Below are positions 11,139 to 22,128 of a stretch of DNA of 64,000 bases, in pieces. Location of the stretch: the NCBI GenBank assembly GCA_009801085.1, contig VNWV01000003.1, positions 2,108,001-2,172,000 of the forward strand, written 5' to 3'. A program made the translations under genes and the position numbers. Under the pieces are notes generated by a model that was not told the DNA's origin, made no database searches, and was given only the letters and a program-made list of their open reading frames with translations. Origin of the DNA: Lasiodiplodia sp. COLG20. Taxonomy: Eukaryota > Ascomycota > Dothideomycetes > Botryosphaeriales > Botryosphaeriaceae. How positions within the stretch are numbered: position 1 is the stretch's first letter; every line of letters starts with the position of its first letter.

Positions 11139-12091
11139 AAGAACGTTATCGCCGGGTTGTTATCGTAGATGTCACCATGTCGTGGGTACGTATGTGTACA
11201 AAGAAGGGGAGAGGTGATGGGAGTGTTGTATAGGCAATGATGGGCTGTATTAGAGGCGATGTCTGGCTATAGTGCTGTTATCCAATAAGCAGGCGGCAGG
11301 AGTCGGCGCCAAACAGCCGTTCGAGTCGTGCACCAGCTGTATTACTCTACACTTATAGCCGTTGTGCCATCCTTGCGGCAATCGTGCACCCCTGGGGGCG
11401 ATCTCCACAGGCCATAAGATGTCGACATCAAGGCGAGCAGTTTCCTGAGTCGCCATCTCAGCAGAGACGCCCGAGCTCGCGGGCGAGGCACTTGTCATGC
11501 ACGTCGGTTCTTCGCGACTCAGACAAATCCGAAGCGTATGGCCCTGCTCGACGGACCTTGACGACTCGGGCCTCAATCTGGGCCCAAAAGATTCCGCCAC
11601 CTCGGCACCCACGTGGAGTGGACCCTTTATTGCTCTCCCCACGCCAGTCCCGCTCCCCAGGGCGCATTTCCGACGCCCTTTTAAATCCGGCTGGATGATC
11701 TTACTCGACCCTGGCCCCTCTCCGCTGACGGGCAGCGGAAACTGCGGCGGTTTGTTCGGATTGGCCGAAGCCAAGAATCAGCCTTTTCAAAGTATTCAAG
11801 GGCATGGGTAGCCCGAAGTCAGTTGTGGGCGTAGAAGGCGAATTGTGCGACGGCGGTGCGACGGAGGTAGACTGGGCCCCGTCGAGTCATGGCTTCCGCC
11901 GTTCACTTCCGCTCCACCCCTCTCTCCGCCCTTCCTCTCTTCTCCGCTCCACACGCTCTATTTCCCGCATCACGTTGATTCGTAATCTTTGCGTGCTCTC
12001 GAGCGACAGTGCTTCGTAGTGCCATCTATCTGAAAAGCGTCTGTCGCCATTACCAACTTCTTACGTCCCGTCGCTTCCGACCGCGCGCAGT
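11139..12091. other. Intergenic between TRK and DUF7053 genes
   Basis: Holds the TRK 3' UTR and the promoter of the next gene. The segment 11880-12060 is pyrimidine-rich (CCGCTCCACCCC-like), typical of a fungal core promoter. No coding feature was supported. Confidence 0.45.
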
Positions 12092-12808
12092 ATGATGTCA
12101 GTGAGCTGTAAGTCCATCAACGAAACAGCCCCCACCTTACTTCGTACTTCACATTCTTTTAATTCTTCTATAGAGAAAAAAAAATCAAGAGTACACGAAA
12201 GCGAGGAAAATATTCAAAACTATTGCATTTCTGACCATCCCAATCGGAACACAGCCTACATCAATACAACTTTCACCGTCACCTTCGCCCGGTCTTTGTC
12301 CAACGGCGGCGGAGATAACGATAACGGCGCGACTAGCATTAGAGATGCTGCTGTCGCCATTTTGCATGACCACCCGTCCGTTCTCACGCTCGGTCCGTTG
12401 GTTACTCGGTACGAGCGCGTCGTGGATGATGATGACGGTGCAAATGCAAGCTCCAGTGCACGTAGCGCAGCGTCAAGAAACAGCAACAAAGAAACATATC
12501 TCGTTTGGGAGACGATCTCATACTTGCCGGGCACCCATCTATGGGATGCGGAGCTAGAGATCAAAGCCGAGTTCGAAGATACGCTGGACGGCACGAGGGC
12601 GGTGGTGACGGCGCCGTTGGGGTTTAGGAGTTGCTTTGAGTGGAAAATTGTGAAGGAGGATAGCATTGATGGCGGGTGGAGAGCGGAAGAGAGCGTGACG
12701 GCGGCTTGTCCGTGGGGGTTGAGGTGGTTCGTGGAGGGCACAATGAGAAAGGCACATGAGGTCATTGTGGAGAGATTTGTTGAGAGGGTGGGCGAGGCGT
12801 TGAAGTGA
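12092..12808 (+). CDS. DUF7053-like protein
   Basis: The recognisable domain runs from TTFTVTFARSL to the C-terminus. It includes LHDHPSVLTLGPLVTRYE, WETISYLPG, the acidic EIKAEFEDTLDGT, APLGF, and a final helix, MRKAHEVIVERFVER. This order matches the DUF7053 family of small START/SRPBCC-like fungal proteins of unknown function. The frame from 12092 is uninterrupted for 238 codons, but the first 50 residues are unlike the family. A good intron can be drawn inside that stretch: donor GTAAGT at 12108 and acceptor ACACAG ending 12254, 147 bp. It removes exactly 49 codons and yields MMSVSSYINTTF, a 189-residue protein of normal family size. I prefer the spliced form. Confidence 0.7.
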   Translation: MMSVSCKSINETAPTLLRTSHSFNSSIEKKKSRVHESEENIQNYCISDHPNRNTAYINTTFTVTFARSLSNGGGDNDNGATSIRDAAVAILHDHPSVLTLGPLVTRYERVVDDDDGANASSSARSAASRNSNKETYLVWETISYLPGTHLWDAELEIKAEFEDTLDGTRAVVTAPLGFRSCFEWKIVKEDSIDGGWRAEESVTAACPWGLRWFVEGTMRKAHEVIVERFVERVGEALK

Positions 12809-13142
12809 GCGGTGAAGCACGGCTTGCAGGATCCTCGATGTTGCCGCATATACCTGAAATGAGATTGTGTATGGTTACTACTCAGCTTTCTAATCATCAT
12901 TGATTCAAGTTTCCACCAGTTAAATGAACATTTCAGAATAGCCGTGATCACCCATTTTACCCTGGGATTGGTGCGACAACTGTGACAACATGTCCGCAGC
13001 ATCGATGCCCACACAAATAGAATGATATCATAATAGTAGAATTTAGGTCATCTAATGGTGCCTGTTATTGAGCGGACTGATTGTGCCCGGCGTGATCTCC
13101 AGCACCGTACAAACCAGAAGCCCAGCCCTTGTAGTTGATGGT
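12809..13142. other. Intergenic, convergent 3' ends
   Basis: AT-rich. The right-hand part, 13065-13142, is an in-frame Gly-rich continuation of the minus-strand gene after its TAA. Confidence 0.4.
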
Positions 13143-13412
13143 TTACCTGCCCGTGTTCCCACCGGCATTTCCACCTTGCTGGTTAGCTCCGTCATTATTC
13201 TGGCCTTGGTTGTTGTTGCCATTATTTCTGCCACTGCCTGGCAAGAACTGGCGGAATGGAATGCCTCCCGGTGGATATGTGGCCCTCTCGCCCTGTCGTG
13301 GGTCCTAATATTAGTGAGTTAGTTATTTCCTTTCATCATTCTCGCCGTGTCTTGCACCTACATATTGCCGGCCACTTTGGCCGTTGTGATGCCACTGGTT
13401 ACCGGTGCTCAT
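13143..13412 (-). CDS. Small Gly/Asn/Gln-rich protein, TATA-driven (70 aa)
   Basis: Exon 1 is 13412-13362 and exon 2 is 13304-13143, with a 57-bp intron (GTAGGT donor, CTAACTCAC branch-like site, ATATTAG acceptor) in phase 0. The ATG has a strong fungal context (CCCCACAATGAGC) after a leader of about 110 bases and a TATATAAG box at 13549-13556. The product has 70 residues. It starts MSTGNQWHHNGQSGRQY; exon 2 contains YPPGGIPFRQFLPGSGR and a tail of Asn/Gly/Gln runs. No family was recognised. The frame continues past the TAA for 25 more sense codons of similar composition, so the annotated end may be wrong, or the gene may carry a nonsense change. Confidence 0.55.
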
Positions 13413-13548
13413 TGTGGGGTGTTGTGAAGGTTGGATGTAGAACAGGAGTGAGAATCTTGAGGCTAAGTTCGTAAGATAGCTTTCTGTATGTTGAATATCT
13501 TCGTTTGTAGTGTTGTGATGGTTTGGGCCTAGAACTTCTCTGGAGCTG

Positions 13549-13556
13549 CTTATATA
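13549..13556 (-). promoter_or_regulatory. TATA box of the Gly/Asn-rich small gene
   Basis: The minus strand reads TATATAAG, about 140 bases before the ATG and within a normal distance for a leader of about 110 bases. Confidence 0.5.
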
Positions 13557-14700
13557 CTCTACATATTGGCAGTCCGTGTGCTCATCTACAGCAGCGGACT
13601 GTTGCAGCTGTGCAAAAAGCACCATCAAGGTGTAGTTCCTGGATTGAAATTGTGGACCTCCTTCCTTTTTTCATCTTGTATAGTGTTTGTCTAGTGAATG
13701 CTACAATTGCATAGGCAAGAATTGTCAAAGGCGCCGGGGGACAGATGGTGTGCCGATGATACAGGAGCATGAAAGAAGATATTGCATCTGCACAACCGCA
13801 GTAAGCACGGTCTATATGCGGGAGTCAGATGAACGTAGGGTAATAATGCCAAATATCAGACTCACTTTTGACCCACAGATCCACCTTTACTAAAGGGCAA
13901 GAAAACAAACAGTCCATGCCCACAGATCACCACATTTTCACATCCGATGACCAGCATGTGTGTCTACTTGTAACGTTTAATAATGTTTGGTAAAATAGCA
14001 AATGCCACGCAATTAACAGGGGTAAACCAGAGCCTTCATTTACCAATGCCTTCTGCTAGCGTCTATTATGTTGAACTTATTGTGACTATCAACACTACCA
14101 GATTCCTGAAACAAATTTCACAGGTCATATTTCCAAGTGTCTTCAAAACCACGTGCAGATACAAGCAGTATGTGCGTACCGTTGATCCGGACCGCCTAAA
14201 CTTGGAAAGTCGCATGTACGCCAGCAATATGAAGAGCCGCAACTGCAGTCTCAAGGGAAAGGCTCCGAAATCGAGAGCTGCTTGGAGGAGTGACAGAGAA
14301 TTACCAAGAGCCAAGCATGTTTATCCCTCGTATAAAAGCTGCCGTTACAAATAGTAAAGCACCCCATCACATGTATAAGCACGTTGTGGACCCGATGAGT
14401 CGTCTCCTACCCGTCATTGCTATCCATGAAAAAGCGATAACTCGTCATCAACGCTATCCCGTGTCGAGAGTCCCCATGGGACAAAATCCAAGCAAGGAAA
14501 AGTATACACGTAATAGCGAGGGCGCAGAGATCCATGCTAGCTGATATCGGATGCCGAAACGGGAAGAAAGGAAATGGAAAGAAAAGCAAAAAAAGGTATA
14601 TCACCTCCACGTTCAAGCAATCAATACCATTCTCCCTGAGCGCTCCACAGTTCTATCCTGCAGCCTATCTTTCCATCCTGCTCGCTAGCGCGTATCCGCC
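13557..14700. other. AT-rich intergenic region
   Basis: Contains upstream DNA of the small gene and the 3' side of dsk2. A plus-strand TATAAAAG at 14333-14340 is followed by a frame of about 58 codons without recognisable features. Nothing else was seen. Confidence 0.4.
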
Positions 14701-16147
14701 TTATGAACCGTTGAGCAGGTATTCCACTGCGCCTTGCACGCTACCGCCGCTCCTCCTCAACGCCTGAATGTTCCTCTCAAATTCATAGAACCCCATATCA
14801 TTCAGCTGCCTCAGCTGCTCCGCATAACGCTCCTCTGGCGGCCTGTTGTCCGGGGGTGCCTGGGGGAGGCCGCCAAACAAGCCTGCGAAGGGGTTGGCGG
14901 CGTTCGCATCGCCACCAGCTGCGGCGGTATTGCCCTCACCGCCAGGCGGAGCAAGACCCATCATCTGCATCGCTGCGCGCATTGCCTCGGGATTCTGCAT
15001 TAGGTTCTGAGCAGCGGCCTGGAGGGGGTCCGCTTGGCCGCCGGCGCCGGCGCCGGCGCCGCCGAAGAGGTTGCCGAAGGGATTCACCGGAGGCGCGCCC
15101 TGACCTTGGCCCTCCTGGTTCTGTCCGGGGGCTTGCGTGCCGGTGGGAGGAGGGCCGAACAGAGCAGCGAAAGGGTTACCTGCTGCGCCGCCTGCACCTG
15201 CGCCGGCCGGGTTCCCAAACATGGCGAAAGGGTTGGGCGGAGGACTTGTTGGGCCCGTTGTGTTAGGCTGGGTCGGTGTCTCCGCAGCTCCTCCGCCGGT
15301 CGTCGTGCTGGCAGTGTTGTTGTCTGCGTTCTGACCTTGGGGAGTCGTGTTGGTGACACCAGGCGCCGGGAATGAGCTGTTTCCGCCTGGGCCGCCGAGA
15401 CCACCAAAAGAGCGCGCCATTTGCATCTGCTGCCGTATAACCTCGGGATCCGTGAGCATGCGGCGGAAGGCAGGGTTGTCGAACATCTGCTGCATCATGG
15501 GGTTGTTGCGGAACATGGGGCTGTTGCGAATCTGTTGGATGACGATGGGGTTGTTCATGGCTTCCGTCATGAGCTGCAGGGTGTTGGGATCATCGAGCTG
15601 GCGCAGAAGCTGGTCGGGGTCGGGCGGCGCGCCCATCTGCTCTAGGATTAACGACAGGGCGCGACATGAAGCTGGGAATGAGGACGAGACTCACACCACC
15701 GTCTGGACCAAAGGCGCCGGCGCCAGGAAGGCCCATCATACCAGCATAACGCGCGCCGGTGAGGCCGGCGAGAGGGTCGTTACCGGTGCCGGTGGCGAAG
15801 CTGGTCGGAACATTGCTCCTGGGGGTGCCGGTTCCGGTGGCTGCTGCACTGGAGCCTTGGTTGGTGGGGTTCTGGCGCGCATTGCTAGCTGCGCTCTTCA
15901 CTAGATGTATCGTGTTGCCATCCTTGATCTTAGTGGCATCGAGGGTGTCGTGGTCCTTGAGGACGCGGCCGGAGTAGATCAGCCGCTGGCGGTCGGCGGG
16001 CGTGTCGGCGTATTCGGAGGTCGCGAGCTTCGCCTTTAGGTCGCCGACGGTGGTGGTGCGCGGAAGGGTCAAGGTGTACTTGGCGTCGTTGGAGGACTTG
16101 ACGTTGAAGGTCACATACTCCTCGGACTGGCCGGCGTCGTCGGCCAT
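14701..16147 (-). CDS. dsk2: Ubiquilin-family proteasome shuttle Dsk2
   Basis: Delivers polyubiquitinated substrates to the proteasome. Exon 1 is 16147-15695 and exon 2 is 15636-14701, a 58-bp intron in phase 0 that restores GPDGGMGAPPDPDQ; total 462 residues. Residues about 12-85 are a ubiquitin-like domain (VTFNVKSSNDAKYTLTLP, RLIYSGRVLKD, NTIHLVKS), which docks on the proteasome. STI1-type repeats follow: one around LDDPNTLQLMTEAMNNP with NPMMQQMFDNPAFRRM, and one around AQNLMQNPEAMRAAM. A Gly/Ala/Pro-rich linker with Ala-Gly runs (a GCC/GGC microsatellite in DNA at 15037-15062) lies between them. The C-terminus is a UBA domain (LNDMGFYEFERNIQALRRSGG, AVEYLL) that binds ubiquitin. It shares a promoter with the divergent oxidoreductase gene. 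Confidence 0.95.
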
Positions 16148-16693
16148 TGTTGCGGGTGGTGTTGTGTTGGGGTTGGGGTTGAGTGGGCGGAGGGGTGGCG
16201 GCAAACGAGGTGACGCAGGTAATGATGACAGAAGCTTGGCCGAAGGGTTTGCGCGCAGCTTCAGTGGGAAGGCGCGGAGACGGCCCAGGAGCGAAGCGGC
16301 AGGACTGGCGATTGGCGTACGCGAGGACGGACAGCGCTCGGGGAGGAAGTGGGAAGCGTGAGGTCGTGGGGCTGAGATCTGGAGGCTTCCATTGAGGCTT
16401 CCGTGCTTCCATGCAGAGCGCGCGAGCACGGCCCCAAGCGCTGAGCCCGCCCGCCCGCCGGCCGCGCTGCGCTGGTCTGCATCGGCCCTGCCGAGAGCCT
16501 AAGATACCAGCGCTGATGTTCCAGCTGTCGTCATTGGCGGCCTGGCGCTTGAGCCTCGTACCCCCAACCTCGGCAGCTGTCAGTGCTGTCTGCGGGGAGC
16601 TTCCCCAGCCCGCGGCAGTCCCGTCCTGCGCCAGCAATAAAACCAAGCCCGGCCGCTGCGCCCGACGTCCGCATCAGCAAGCCAATCTCGACA
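16148..16693. promoter_or_regulatory. Shared divergent promoter region, dsk2 / oxidoreductase
   Basis: 546 bp separate the two start codons on opposite strands. No TATA box is evident. Leader sequences of both transcripts must lie here. Confidence 0.5.
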
Positions 16694-17764
16694 ATGCGCG
16701 GCATCCAGGTTACCAAGTACGTCAAGGTGCGTCGTCTCTGGAAGCATGCCCGGTGCAGCAGCTGCTAACACGCGCAGGCCCCGTCCGAGCTCAGGGTCAG
16801 CGAGCTCCCCGACCCAGTCCCAAAGCCGAACCAATACGTAGTCGCCATCCACGCAACCGCCTGCAACTTTTTTGATATCCTGCAAATCCAGGGCAAATAC
16901 CAGACCCAGCCGCCATTTCCGTGGATTTCAGGCTCTGAGTTCGCCGGTGTCGTTGTTCAAGCACCCGCCTCCCTCTCCGATGGCCGCACTCCGAAATACA
17001 AGGTCGGCGATAGGGTCTTCGGCGGCTCACAGGGAGGCTATGCCACAAAGATTGCCGTGGACGAGGACAAGATTCTGCCCATGCCCAAGGGCTGGAGCTT
17101 CTTCGATGCAGCTGGCCTTTTCGTGACCGCTCCCACCAGTTACGCTGGCCTGGTGAACCGCGCAAATATCAAAGCGGGCGACTACGTTCTGATTCACGCT
17201 GCAGCTGGCGGTGTCGGACTTGCTGCCGTGCAGATTGCAAAGGCATTCGGCGCTACCGTCATCGCCACAGCAGGCACAGCTCGGAAGCTGGAAGTGGCCA
17301 AATCCTTCGGCGCCGACCATGTCATCGACTACCGGCAAGAAAACTGGCCGGATCTGGTTAAGAAACTGACGCCAAAGGGCAGGGGCGTGGACATCGTCTA
17401 CGACTCTGTAGGCCTCATTGCCCAGTCAATGAAGTGCATTGCCTGGGATGGACGCCTTTTGGTCATTGGATTCGCTGGAGGCCCAATCGAGAAGATCGCA
17501 ACAAACCGCATTCTGTTGAAGAACTGTAGCGTCGTTGGACTGTTTTGGGGAGCGCAGGCTGCTCGCGATCCAGCTGTCGCGGTCAAGGTATGGCAGGGTA
17601 TATTTGAACTTATGGAAGCTGGCAAGTTCAAAGGAACATGCTTCACGGATAAGGAGTTTGTTGGCCTAGAGAGCGTGCCTGATGCACTGAGCGCTCTGGG
17701 CGGAAGAAACACGTGGGGCAAGGTCGTGGTAAAAGTGCCACAGGAGGGTCAAAGCAAGCTATGA
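16694..17764 (+). CDS. Quinone oxidoreductase-like MDR enzyme
   Basis: A zinc-independent medium-chain dehydrogenase/reductase that probably reduces a quinone or enone with NADPH. Exon 1 is 16694-16726 (MRGIQVTKYVK) and exon 2 is 16778-17764, separated by a 51-bp intron; total 339 residues. The GroES-like half has ELPDPVPKPNQYVV, ACNFFDILQIQGKYQ and GSEFAGVV. The Rossmann half has HAAAGGVGLAAVQIAKAFGA, the AxxGxxG dinucleotide motif, then GADHVIDY. Zinc-binding Cys/His are absent, in line with the QOR class. The frame is open upstream of 16694 and could give a longer N-terminus from 16583, rich in Ser/Pro/Arg and conceivably a targeting peptide. I prefer 16694 because it fits the family N-terminus and has a GACAATG context. 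Confidence 0.88.
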
Positions 17765-18295
17765 GCCAACTATAGATCAGACAACTGAAATGTTCATGGG
17801 TTTTCGTCTCTTTGTCTCAGGTTGACATGGTTTCTTTGAATATAATATGCTGTAGCTCAAGCAAACTTAAGTGAAGCACGGCGAGCCGTGTAGGTATGCC
17901 TGCCTGCCTGCCATCTGAGCGGCTATACTACGGCTTTCACAGGCTGCAGCTGAGTAACAACCTTGTGGCCCGTGCGCATCGCGGCTGGGCGGCGGCGATC
18001 GTCTCGTTGTGCAGCACTTCACCTCTCTTTGAGGACACTCTCGCCTTCACCCCGTCCACCCTCCTCCACGTCCTCCCGCCCGTGCTCGCGCGCCCGCCAC
18101 ATCCTCCGCCGCGCGTCTGCACCTTTCCGCCCGACGCATCCGCCGTTGTTTGCCCGTCGCCCCTGCGCGCGCGAGCTTCAGAGGGATACAGTCCGTTCCG
18201 ACGCGCTCTGGCGCGCACCTCTGCCTCACCTCCGACACCAAGACCACTTTCTGTCCCCCGCCGCTAGCGCCCGTCGCTAGCACACCGCCGGCAAA
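17765..18295. other. Intergenic; RPB2 promoter
   Basis: Contains the oxidoreductase 3' UTR and the RPB2 promoter/leader. From 18040 to 18260 the plus strand is strongly pyrimidine-rich (CTCC, CCGC runs), as is common before highly expressed fungal housekeeping genes. No TATA was recognised. Confidence 0.5.
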
Positions 18296-21200
18296 ATGAG
18301 TTACGCAGACGGTTACGATGACAATGAGATGGGCTATGAGGAAGACTTCGAGGACTCCATCACGGCGGAGGACTGCTGGACGGTCATTTCTGCTTTCTTT
18401 GAGGAAAAAGGTCTGGTCGCCCAGCAGATCGATTCCTACGATGAGTTCGTCAAGAACACTCTGCCCAATGTCGTCGAGAACATGGGTGCCATTACCTTGG
18501 ACCACACGCCGCCACTCGACGAGAACGACCCGGATCCGATCATTAAGAGGCGGTACGAGGTGAACTTTGGCGCAGTCAAGATGGCCCGTCCTTCCTTGAC
18601 CGACGGTGGTGTGACAAGAGATCTTTACCCGCACGAGGCTCGTCTGCGAAACCTCACCTACTCGTCCGCTATGATCAGCGAAATGACCACAAAGACCTCG
18701 GTTGCCCGTGAGCGCCCCATCGCCCCATCCGCTGATTTGGACGAGGAGGAGGAAGCAACCGGTGCTACTGAGTTGGTGTGGGAGATTGACCGCGAGACCG
18801 AGAAGGAGAACGTCTTTTTCGGCAAGCTGCCTGTCATGCTGAAGTCTTTCGTCTGCGGCCTCCGCAACTTGACCGACGAGCAGCTCTACGCTCACAGCGA
18901 GTGTCCGTACGATCAGGGAGGATACTTCGTCATCAACGGCAGTGAGAAGGTGTTGATTGCTCAGGAGAGAAGTGCGGCGAACATTGTCCAGGTTTTTAGG
19001 AAGAGGCAGAGTCCAACACCGTGGATTGCTGAAATCAGGAGTGCTGTCGAGAAGGGGTCGCGTCTGCTTTCCTCCATGACCTTAAAGCTCTACGAAAAAC
19101 CTCAGCTGTGGAAGGAAGGACAGGGTGCTTGCTTGTACGCAACGCTCCCCTACGTCAAGGCCGATGTCCCGATCCCTATCGTCTTCCGCGCTCTCGGTAT
19201 AGTCTCCGATGAGGATATCATCAGCCATATTTGCTTCGACAAGAACGACACGCAGCTGATGGAAGCGATTCGGCCGTCTATTGAAGAGTCCGTCCTGATC
19301 CAGGATAGAGTGAGCGCCTTGGATTTCATTGGTAGGAGAGGTAGCAACCCCAGCACTGGTGGCACCAAGCGCGAGCGTGTGAAGCTTGCTCGCGACATCA
19401 TCCAGAAGGAATTTCTGCCACACATCTCTCAAGCTGAGGGAAGCGAGACTAAGAAGGCATTCTTCCTCGGGTACATGATCTATCGCCTGCTCCAGTGTCA
19501 CCTTGGCCGCCGCGATGAGGACGACAGAGATCATTTCGGAAAGAAGCGTCTCGACCTTGCTGGACCGCTTCTTGCTAACCTGTTCCGCTCGCTCTTTTTG
19601 AAGCTGACCAGGGACGTGTTCAGCTACCTCAAGAAGTGCGTTGAGGCTGGCCGCCCTTTCTCTCTCCAGTCCGCCGTTAAGCAAGGAACCATCACGAACG
19701 GCCTAAAGTATTCGCTCGCGACCGGTAACTGGGGAGACCAGAAGAAGGCAGCCTCAGCCAAGGCTGGTGTCTCGCAGGTCTTGAACAGATACACCTACTC
19801 GTCTACCTTGTCGCATTTACGTCGCACCAACACGCCTATCGGCCGTGATGGCAAGCTTGCAAAGCCACGTCAGCTTCACAATACCCATTGGGGTCTTGTC
19901 TGCCCGGCAGAAACGCCAGAAGGACAGGCTTGCGGTCTGGTGAAGAACTTGTCCTTGATGTGCAACGTCACTGTCGGTAGCGACGTCACTCCTATCCAGG
20001 ACTTTATGACCCAGCGGAACATGGAACTCCTGGAAGAGTACGAGCCGAACGTCTCACCGCACGCTACCAAGATCTTCATCAACGGTGTCTGGGTCGGTGT
20101 CCACCGTGATCCTACTCAACTCGTCTCCGTGGTTAAGAAGCTGCGTCGCGATGGCACTCTCTCTCCGGAGATGAGTCTTATTCGTGATGTCCGTGATAGA
20201 GAATTCAAGATCTTCACGGATGCGGGCAGAGTGTGCAGACCTCTCTTCATCATCGACGATGATCCATTCAGCCCCAACAAGGGTAATCTGGCCCTAACCC
20301 GGGAGCATATCGACAAGCTTGAGGCGGATCAAGAAATCGACGTCTCCGGTTTGTCTGATGAGGAGAGGCAAGAGAAGAGATATGGCTGGCAGGGACTGTT
20401 GCACAGCGGTGTGGTTGAATATATGGACGCGGAAGAAGAAGAGGTTGCTATGATTGTCATGACCCCTGACGATCTGAGAGCACATCATAGGGCCCGCCAG
20501 GGTATCATTGATGAAGATGATGAAGAGACCAAGCGCAACAGGGATCCTCACGAGCGTGTCGTTCCGCCTCCAAACCCCAGCGTCAAGCAGTACACTCACT
20601 GCGAGATTCATCCAAGCATGATTCTGGGTATCTGCGCTTCCATCATTCCGTTCCCAGATCACAACCAGTCGCCTCGTAACACCTACCAATCTGCTATGGG
20701 TAAGCAGGCAATGGGTGTATGTCTCACGAATTACGAGCTGCGTATGGATACGATGGTCAACGTCCTTTACTACCCTCAAAAGCCTCTCGCCACGACTCGC
20801 TCCATGGAGTACCTGAGGTTCCGTGAGTTGCCAGCAGGTCAGAACGCTATCGTCGCCATTGCCTGTTACTCTGGTTACAACCAAGAAGATTCCGTCATTA
20901 TGAACCAGAGCAGTATCGATCGTGGTCTTTTCCGCAGTCTTTTCTACCGCTCCTACACCGACCAGGAGAAGAAGGTTGGTATGGCTGTTGTCGAGCAGTT
21001 TGAGAAGCCCATGCGGAGCGATACGATGCGCCTCAAACACGGCACTTATGACAAGCTGGATGATGATGGTGTCGTTGCCCCCGGTGTCCGCGTTTCTGGC
21101 GAAGATATTATTATCGGAAAGACGGCCCCCATCGCTCCGGACGCAGAGGAACTCGGTCAGAGAACCAAGATGCACATCAAGCGTGATGTCTCCACGCCGC

Positions 21201-22128
21201 TGCGTAGCACCGAGAACGGTATCGTCGACTCGGTGCTTCTCACAACGAACAGCGATGGCCTGAAGTTCGTCAAGGTCCGGACAAGAACAACCAAGATTCC
21301 CCAGATCGGAGACAAGTTCGCCTCGCGTCACGGTCAGAAGGGTACCATTGGTATCACTTACCGCCATGAAGACATGCCTTTCACGCGCGAGGGTCTCACT
21401 CCCGATCTCATCATCAACCCTCACGCCATTCCCTCCCGTATGACCATTGCTCACTTGATCGAGTGCCTGCTCTCCAAGGTCGGTTCTCTCCGTGGTCAGG
21501 AAGGTGATGCCACTCCTTTCACCGATGTCACAGTCACGCAAGTGTCATCGCTTTTGCGTGAGCATGGCTACCAGAGCCGCGGCTTTGAGATCATGTACAA
21601 CGGTCACACCGGCAAGAAGCTCACTGCACAAGTCTTCTTGGGCCCGACTTACTACCAACGTCTCCGCCACATGGTCGACGACAAGATTCACGCGCGTGCT
21701 CGTGGACCGGTTCAGATCCTTACTCGTCAGCCTGTCGAAGGTCGTGCCCGTGACGGTGGTCTGCGTTTCGGAGAGATGGAACGTGATTGTATGATTTCAC
21801 ACGGTGCCAGTGCCTTCTTGAAGGAGCGTCTGTTCGAAGTCTCGGACGCTTACCGCGTTCACATTTGCGAGATTTGCGGTCTGATGACCCCGATTGCGTA
21901 AGTTTCTACCCACCTTTCGTTTGCATTCAAAAAAGTCGTGATATTAACTTTGCAATTTTTAGAAACCTCAAGCGCAACCAGTTCGAGTGCCGTCCTTGTA
22001 AGAACAAGACAAAGATCGCGCAGATCTACATCCCGTACGCCGCGAAGCTACTCTTCCAGGAGTTGGCAAGTATGAACATCGCGTCGAGGATGTACACCAA
22101 GCGCAGTGGATACAGTGTCCGGCAGTAG
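18296..22128 (+). CDS. rpb2: RNA polymerase II second largest subunit RPB2
   Basis: The beta-like subunit of nuclear RNA polymerase II; with RPB1 it forms the active-site cleft. Exon 1 is 18296-21897 and exon 2 is 21963-22128, a 65-bp intron (GTAAGT...TTTTTAG); total 1255 residues. Landmarks in order are: protrusion with [11 protein letters not shown]; fork region [20 protein letters not shown]; the hybrid-binding [20 protein letters not shown]; the [15 protein letters not shown] loop; the wall segment [20 protein letters not shown]; and the C-terminal clamp. The clamp zinc site (CEICG then CRPCKNKT) is interrupted by the intron, so exon 2 is essential. The N-terminal acidic stretch ([14 protein letters not shown]) is usual for fungal RPB2. 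No intein is inserted. The length is close to other filamentous ascomycetes, and identity is certain. Confidence 0.98.

Noticed and set aside
16583..16693. Upstream in-frame extension of the oxidoreductase
   Set aside because: Possible targeting peptide, but the family N-terminus starts at 16694 in a better start context; kept only as a note.
20294..21541. 415-codon minus-strand frame inside rpb2
   Set aside because: Antisense shadow of RPB2 coding sequence.
18296..22128. Possible intein in RPB2
   Set aside because: All family blocks are contiguous; nothing is inserted.
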